Shown: positions 60,046 through 64,000 of the stretch, in pieces
How the letters are laid out: every line of letters starts with the position of its first letter
How positions within the stretch are numbered: the stretch's first letter is position 1
Assembly: GCF_002968635.1 (NCBI RefSeq)
Contig: NZ_PVBN01000012.1
Coordinates: 62,001-126,000, forward strand
Direction: 5' to 3'
DNA: 64,000 bases
Origin: Neorhizobium alkalisoli
GTDB taxonomy: Bacteria > Pseudomonadota > Alphaproteobacteria > Rhizobiales > Rhizobiaceae
Notes under the pieces: model-generated
The model's database searches: none
The model's input: the letters and a program-made list of their open reading frames with translations, nothing else
What the model was told of the DNA's origin: nothing
Position numbers and translations under genes: made by a program

Positions 60046-60862
60046 CGGCTGCGACTCCGGTGGTAATGCGATCAGTGCGCGTAAAAATTTCGAAATCCTC
60101 GCCGCGCGTCAGGGCGATCAAGGTCATGCCCGCCTCTTCCGCTGTCCGTATGGCGAGTGCCGTCGGGGCTGAGATGGCGACAAGAACGGCACTTCCGAGG
60201 ATCGCCGCCTTCTGAACCATCTCGACGGAAATCCGGCTGGTGACCACCACGACGCCACCCGAGCCTTTGACGCCGCGGCGGACCACGGCGCCGGCCAGTT
60301 TGTCCAGCGCGTTATGGCGCCCGACATCCTCGCGGACGGCGATGAGCCCCCGTCCCGGCAGGAAAAAGCCGGCACCATGCACGGCATGGGTTTCAAGATG
60401 CAGCGGCTGGGCATTGTTGAGTGCAGCGACTGCCTCGCTTATCTCTTTGGGGCTCAAGGCCATCACCACTGCGGAAACATCCGGTACCGGACGCATGGCC
60501 TGCTCGATCGATTCGATGCCGCACAACCCGCAGCCGACCGGCCCTGCCATGTGCCGCCGGCGGGCGCGCAGCGCGTCTTCCTTATCCTCGATCAGCGTCA
60601 CCTGGACATCGAGACCGGCACCCTCTTCAACGACGGTTATGCTCTCGATCTCGGCCATCGAGGAGATGATGCCTTCCGTCAGACTGAAGCCGACCGCGAA
60701 ATCCTCGAGATCGGCCGGCGTGCCCATCATCACGGCGTGCGTAGAGCCGCCATAGGAAAAGGCTATCGCCACCTCTTCCGGCACCACCCGCGAGCCGGCG
60801 CGCGTCACGCCGTTGCGACGGATGATTTCGGGGGCGGCGGCGGTGGTTTTGAAGGAGGTCAT
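60035..60862 (-). CDS. fdhD: formate dehydrogenase sulfurtransferase FdhD
   Basis: Inserts the sulfido ligand into the bis-MGD molybdenum cofactor of formate dehydrogenase. The 275-residue protein has the GCGLCG motif with C111 and C114, the conserved SR(I)SVEMVQKAA segment and the DVGRHNALDKL motif. The ATG at 60862 is preferred; the frame upstream runs into a palindromic repeat and has no family match. It follows fdsA after 223 bp that contain the repeat and overlaps fdsD at its end. Confidence 0.92.
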   Translation of the reverse strand: MTSFKTTAAAPEIIRRNGVTRAGSRVVPEEVAIAFSYGGSTHAVMMGTPADLEDFAVGFSLTEGIISSMAEIESITVVEEGAGLDVQVTLIEDKEDALRARRRHMAGPVGCGLCGIESIEQAMRPVPDVSAVVMALSPKEISEAVAALNNAQPLHLETHAVHGAGFFLPGRGLIAVREDVGRHNALDKLAGAVVRRGVKGSGGVVVVTSRISVEMVQKAAILGSAVLVAISAPTALAIRTAEEAGMTLIALTRGEDFEIFTRTDRITTGVAADVA

Positions 60863-60882
60863 TGGACGCCGGGGCAGGAATA

Positions 60883-61058
60883 CCCCCCTCTGCCCTGCCG
60901 GGCATCTCCCCCACAAGGGGGGAGATCGGATGTGGCAATATCCCACCCACTATCGACATAATCGAGTGAGCAACCTTGTTTCCAATGCTGAAGAATGCCG
61001 ACGGCGCGTCCTGCCGATCTCCCCCCTTGTGGGGGAGATGCCGGCAGGCAGAGGGGGG
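60883..61058. repeat. RIME-like palindromic intergenic element
   Basis: Two near-identical arms in inverted orientation, 60883-60929 (47 bp) and 61014-61058 (45 bp), differ only by two single-base deletions and flank an 84-bp spacer. Each arm also contains its own palindrome of the type ATCTCCCCC/GGGGGAGAT. This matches rhizobial intergenic mosaic (RIME-like) repeats that are found in many copies outside genes. Here it splits fdsA from fdhD inside one operon. Confidence 0.8.
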
Positions 61059-61085
61059 TGACGCGGAGGACGTCCGCCATTCCCG

Positions 61086-63977
61086 TCACTCAGCAGCCTC
61101 CAACTTCCCTGCAATGCGACGCGACCGCCGCGACAGTTCCTCATAATCGCTCTGCCACTCGGTCGGCCCGTTGGAGGGCGACACCTGTACCGCCGTCACC
61201 TTGTATTCCGGGCAATTGGTCGCCCAGTCGGAGAAGTCGGTGGTGATGACATTCGCCTGCGTATCGGGATGATGGAAGGTGGTGTAGACAACCCCCGGCG
61301 CCACACGATCGGTAATCAATGCCCTGAGCGTCGTATCGCCCGAACGGCTGGCGAGCTTGATCCAGTCACCTTCCTTGATGCCGCGCTGTTCGGCATCATG
61401 CGGATGGATTTCCAGCCGGTCCTCCGCATGCCAAGTGACGTTTTCCGTGCGCCGGGTCTGGGCGCCGACATTATACTGGGAAAGGATGCGGCCGGTGGTC
61501 AGCAGCAGCGGGAAACGCGGGCCGGTACGCTCGTCGGTCGCCACATATTCCGTGCGGATGAACTTGCCCTTGCCGCGCACGAAGCCGTTGACGTGCATGA
61601 TCGGCGAGCCTTCCGGGAACTTCTCGTTGCAGGGCCACTGAACCGACCCCATCTTGTCGAGATAGTCGTAGGAAACCAATGCAAAGCTCGGAGTCGTTGC
61701 CGCGATCTCGTCCATGATCTCAGACGGATGGACGTAGTTCCAGTTGAGCCCCATGGCCTGGGCGAGCTTCTGGGTGACCTCCCAGTCCGCATAACCGTTC
61801 TTCGGGCTCATCACCTTGCGGACGCGGTTGATGCGGCGTTCGGCATTGGTGAAGGTGCCGTCCTTTTCGAGGAAGGTCGAGCCCGGCAGGAAGACATGCG
61901 CGTAGTTGGCGGTTTCGTTGAGGAAGAGATCGTGGACCACGACGCATTCCATGGCGGCGAGGCCGGCCGAGACATGCTTGGTATCCGGATCGGACTGCAG
62001 GATATCCTCGCCCTGGATGTAGATGCCCTTGAACGTGCCTTCGACGGCAGCATCCAGCATGTTCGGGATGCGCAGGCCCGGCTCGTTGCTGAGCGTTACG
62101 CCCCAGAGCTTTTCGAAGATGTCGCGGGTCGCATCGTCCGAGATATGGCGATAGCCGGGCAGCTCGTGCGGGAAGGAGCCCATGTCGCAGGAGCCCTGCA
62201 CGTTGTTCTGGCCGCGCAGCGGGTTCACGCCGACGCCCGGGCGGCCGATATTGCCGGTCACCATGGCAAGGTTGGCGATCGCGATGACGGTGGTCGACCC
62301 CTGGCTGTGCTCGGTAACGCCGAGACCGTAATAGATCGCCCCGTTGCCGCCCTTGGCGTAGAGCCTTGCCGCGCCGCGGACGAGATCTGCCGGCACGCCG
62401 GTGAATTTTTCGACCGCCTCGGGGCTGTGCTGCGCTTCGGATACGAAAGCCGCCCAATCTTCGAATTCCGACCAGTCGCAGCGTTCGCGGATGAACTTCT
62501 CGTCGAACAGTCCTTCCGTGACGATGACATGCGCCAGCGCCGTCAGAACGGCGACATTGGTGCCCGGCTGCAGCGGCAGGTGATAGGCGGCCTCCACATG
62601 CGGCGTGCGCACGAGATCGATGCGGCGCGGATCGATGACGATCAGCTTGGCGCCCTGGCGGAGCCGCTTCTTGAGCCGCGAGCCGAAGACGGGATGCCCG
62701 TCGGTCGGGTTGGCGCCGATGACGACCACGACGTCCGAATGCTCGACGGAATCGAAATTCTGCGTGCCGGCGGAGGTTCCGAAGGCCTGGCCGAGGCCAT
62801 AACCGGTCGGCGAATGGCAGACGCGGGCGCAGGTATCGACATTGTTGTTGCCGAAACCGGCGCGGATCAGCTTCTGCACCAGGAAGGTTTCTTCATTGGT
62901 GCAGCGCGACGAGGTGATGCCGCCGATCGAGTCGCGGCCATATTGGTACTGGATGCGGCGGAACTCGGAGGCCACATGCGCGAAAGCCTCTTCCCAGGTC
63001 ACCTCCCGCCACGGATCGGAGATCTTTTCGCGGACCATCGGGTTGAGGATGCGGTCCTTGTGCGTCGCATACCCATAGGCGAAACGGCCCTTGACGCAGG
63101 AATGGCCGCGGTTCGCCTGGCCGTCTTTCCACGGCACCATGCGGACGAGTTCCTCGCCGCGCATCTCCGCCTTGAAGGAGCAGCCGACGCCGCAATAGGC
63201 GCAGGTGGTGACTTCCGAATGTTCCGGCTGGCCGATGGCGATGACAGATTTCTCCGTAAGCGTCGCCGTCGGGCAGGCCTGCACGCAGGCGCCGCAGGAA
63301 ACGCATTCGGATTCGAGAAAATGCTCGTGCATGCCGGGCGAGACGCGGGAGCCGAAGCCGCGGCCCTCGATCGTCAGCGCAAACGTCCCCTGCACTTCTT
63401 CGCAGGCGCGGACACAGCGCGAGCAGACGATGCATTTCGAGGGGTCATAGGTGAAATAGGGGTTCGACTCGTCCTTCGGCATCCATTTGGCGTTGATCTC
63501 GCCATCGTTGCGCGCCTTGACGTGCCTATGGACGTGGTTGTCGCCCTCATAGCCGTAGCGCACGTCGCGAAGCCCCACCGCGCCAGCCATGTCCTGCAGT
63601 TCGCAGTCGCCGTTGGCGGCGCAGGTGAGACAGTCGAGCGGGTGGTCGGAGATGTAGAGCTCCATCACGCCGCGGCGAATGTCCTTCAGCCGGCCCGTCT
63701 GTGTGTGGACGACCATGCCCGGCATGACCGGTGTGGTACAGGATGACGGAGTTCCGTTGCGGCCTTCGATCTCCACGAGGCAAAGGCGACAGGAGCCGAA
63801 TGCATCGACCATATCGGTGGCGCAGAGCTTCGGCACCTTGATGCCCGCTTCCATCGAAGCACGCATGATGGACGTGCCTTCCGGCACGGTGATGGCGCGA
63901 CCATCGATGGTGAGCGTCACCTGCGCTTCGGATTGGGACGCCGGCGTGCCGTAGTCGATTTCATGAACGAGGGACAT
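61086..63977 (-). CDS. fdsA: NAD-dependent formate dehydrogenase alpha subunit
   Basis: Catalytic subunit of soluble cytosolic FdsABG formate dehydrogenase, oxidising formate to CO2. The 963-residue protein has an N-terminal 2Fe-2S ferredoxin domain (about 18-95), a NADH-G Cys/His 4Fe-4S site (CLTCAANGDCELQ), two further 4Fe-4S motifs (CIVCSRCVRACE, CVSCGACVQACP), then the molybdopterin oxidoreductase with CAYCGVGCSF. The metal ligand is C387 in RVCHSPTG, so it is a cysteine (not selenocysteine) enzyme. A molybdopterin dinucleotide-binding domain closes it. AAGGAG is seven bases upstream of the ATG. fdsG and fdsB would lie beyond the window. Confidence 0.95.
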   Translation of the reverse strand: MSLVHEIDYGTPASQSEAQVTLTIDGRAITVPEGTSIMRASMEAGIKVPKLCATDMVDAFGSCRLCLVEIEGRNGTPSSCTTPVMPGMVVHTQTGRLKDIRRGVMELYISDHPLDCLTCAANGDCELQDMAGAVGLRDVRYGYEGDNHVHRHVKARNDGEINAKWMPKDESNPYFTYDPSKCIVCSRCVRACEEVQGTFALTIEGRGFGSRVSPGMHEHFLESECVSCGACVQACPTATLTEKSVIAIGQPEHSEVTTCAYCGVGCSFKAEMRGEELVRMVPWKDGQANRGHSCVKGRFAYGYATHKDRILNPMVREKISDPWREVTWEEAFAHVASEFRRIQYQYGRDSIGGITSSRCTNEETFLVQKLIRAGFGNNNVDTCARVCHSPTGYGLGQAFGTSAGTQNFDSVEHSDVVVVIGANPTDGHPVFGSRLKKRLRQGAKLIVIDPRRIDLVRTPHVEAAYHLPLQPGTNVAVLTALAHVIVTEGLFDEKFIRERCDWSEFEDWAAFVSEAQHSPEAVEKFTGVPADLVRGAARLYAKGGNGAIYYGLGVTEHSQGSTTVIAIANLAMVTGNIGRPGVGVNPLRGQNNVQGSCDMGSFPHELPGYRHISDDATRDIFEKLWGVTLSNEPGLRIPNMLDAAVEGTFKGIYIQGEDILQSDPDTKHVSAGLAAMECVVVHDLFLNETANYAHVFLPGSTFLEKDGTFTNAERRINRVRKVMSPKNGYADWEVTQKLAQAMGLNWNYVHPSEIMDEIAATTPSFALVSYDYLDKMGSVQWPCNEKFPEGSPIMHVNGFVRGKGKFIRTEYVATDERTGPRFPLLLTTGRILSQYNVGAQTRRTENVTWHAEDRLEIHPHDAEQRGIKEGDWIKLASRSGDTTLRALITDRVAPGVVYTTFHHPDTQANVITTDFSDWATNCPEYKVTAVQVSPSNGPTEWQSDYEELSRRSRRIAGKLEAAE

Positions 63978-64000
63978 TATGTGTCTCCTTGCTTGAAAGA

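Noticed and set aside
61269..63746. 825-codon plus-strand open frame
   Set aside because: Mirror of fdsA, which has every cluster motif; the plus-strand translation has no recognisable features.

Overview
The window is ordinary chromosomal DNA of a high-GC alphaproteobacterium, most likely Rhizobiaceae (Rhizobium, Agrobacterium, Ensifer or Neorhizobium). The signs are C4-pathway 5-aminolevulinate synthase (hemA), the aerobic cobaltochelatase pair cobS-cobT beside a J-domain gene, a CpdR-type regulator, the argH-lptM-lysA and hisC-tyrC arrangements, and a RIME-like palindromic intergenic repeat. Coding density is very high, no gene-free gap exceeds 300 bp, and no phage, IS element, CRISPR array, defence system or biosynthetic cluster is visible. 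Layout: 0-6 kb carries argH, the small lipoprotein lptM, lysA and a large membrane-anchored Gln-rich protein. 5.8-9.5 kb has a CpdR-like response regulator, a phosphoribosyltransferase, an uncharacterised membrane protein and the divergent ftsE-ftsX. 9.6-15 kb has a YdcF protein, plsC, chaC, a DUF2125 protein and the tyrC-hisC pair. 15-22.8 kb is a run of metabolic and membrane genes (methyltransferase, gloB, cupin, YhhN, EamA, DUF3108, rpmB, a YhhQ/VUT queuosine-precursor transporter, a P-loop kinase-like protein and a phytase-like esterase). 22.8-28.9 kb holds cobT, cobS, a J-domain gene, bolA, a CorC-type protein and aroB-aroK. 29.6-38.7 kb has xerD, accA, an L,D-transpeptidase lipoprotein, a TusA-like protein, a COG0523 GTPase, a D,D-carboxypeptidase, an M20 amidohydrolase, tRNA-Arg(CCT) and a cell-wall hydrolase lipoprotein. 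38.7-47.2 kb has a flavin monooxygenase, dxr, hemA and a three-gene molybdenum hydroxylase operon of the form II CoxL type. 47.4-55.3 kb has a glycine-zipper lipoprotein, tamA-tamB and arginase. 55.3-64 kb has a soluble double-PAS chemoreceptor coupled to cheW, an OFA-family transporter and the formate dehydrogenase genes fdsA-fdhD-fdsD; fdsG and fdsB presumably lie beyond the right edge. Functionally the window is rich in envelope biogenesis (LptM, TamAB, PlsC, transpeptidases and hydrolases, FtsEX) and tetrapyrrole metabolism (hemA, cobST), with two molybdoenzyme systems. The most interesting non-coding signal is the leader of the YhhQ transporter. After a clear rpmB terminator, a compact H-type pseudoknot with an A-rich linker can fold over both the Shine-Dalgarno and the start codon, as in a preQ1-type riboswitch. 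Secondary points are a near-consensus FNR/FixK box upstream of hemA, a RIME-like inverted repeat inside the formate dehydrogenase operon, and a CorC protein without its usual DUF21 membrane domain. Start codons were chosen by ribosome binding site, signal peptide or family N-terminus and often differ from the longest open frame.
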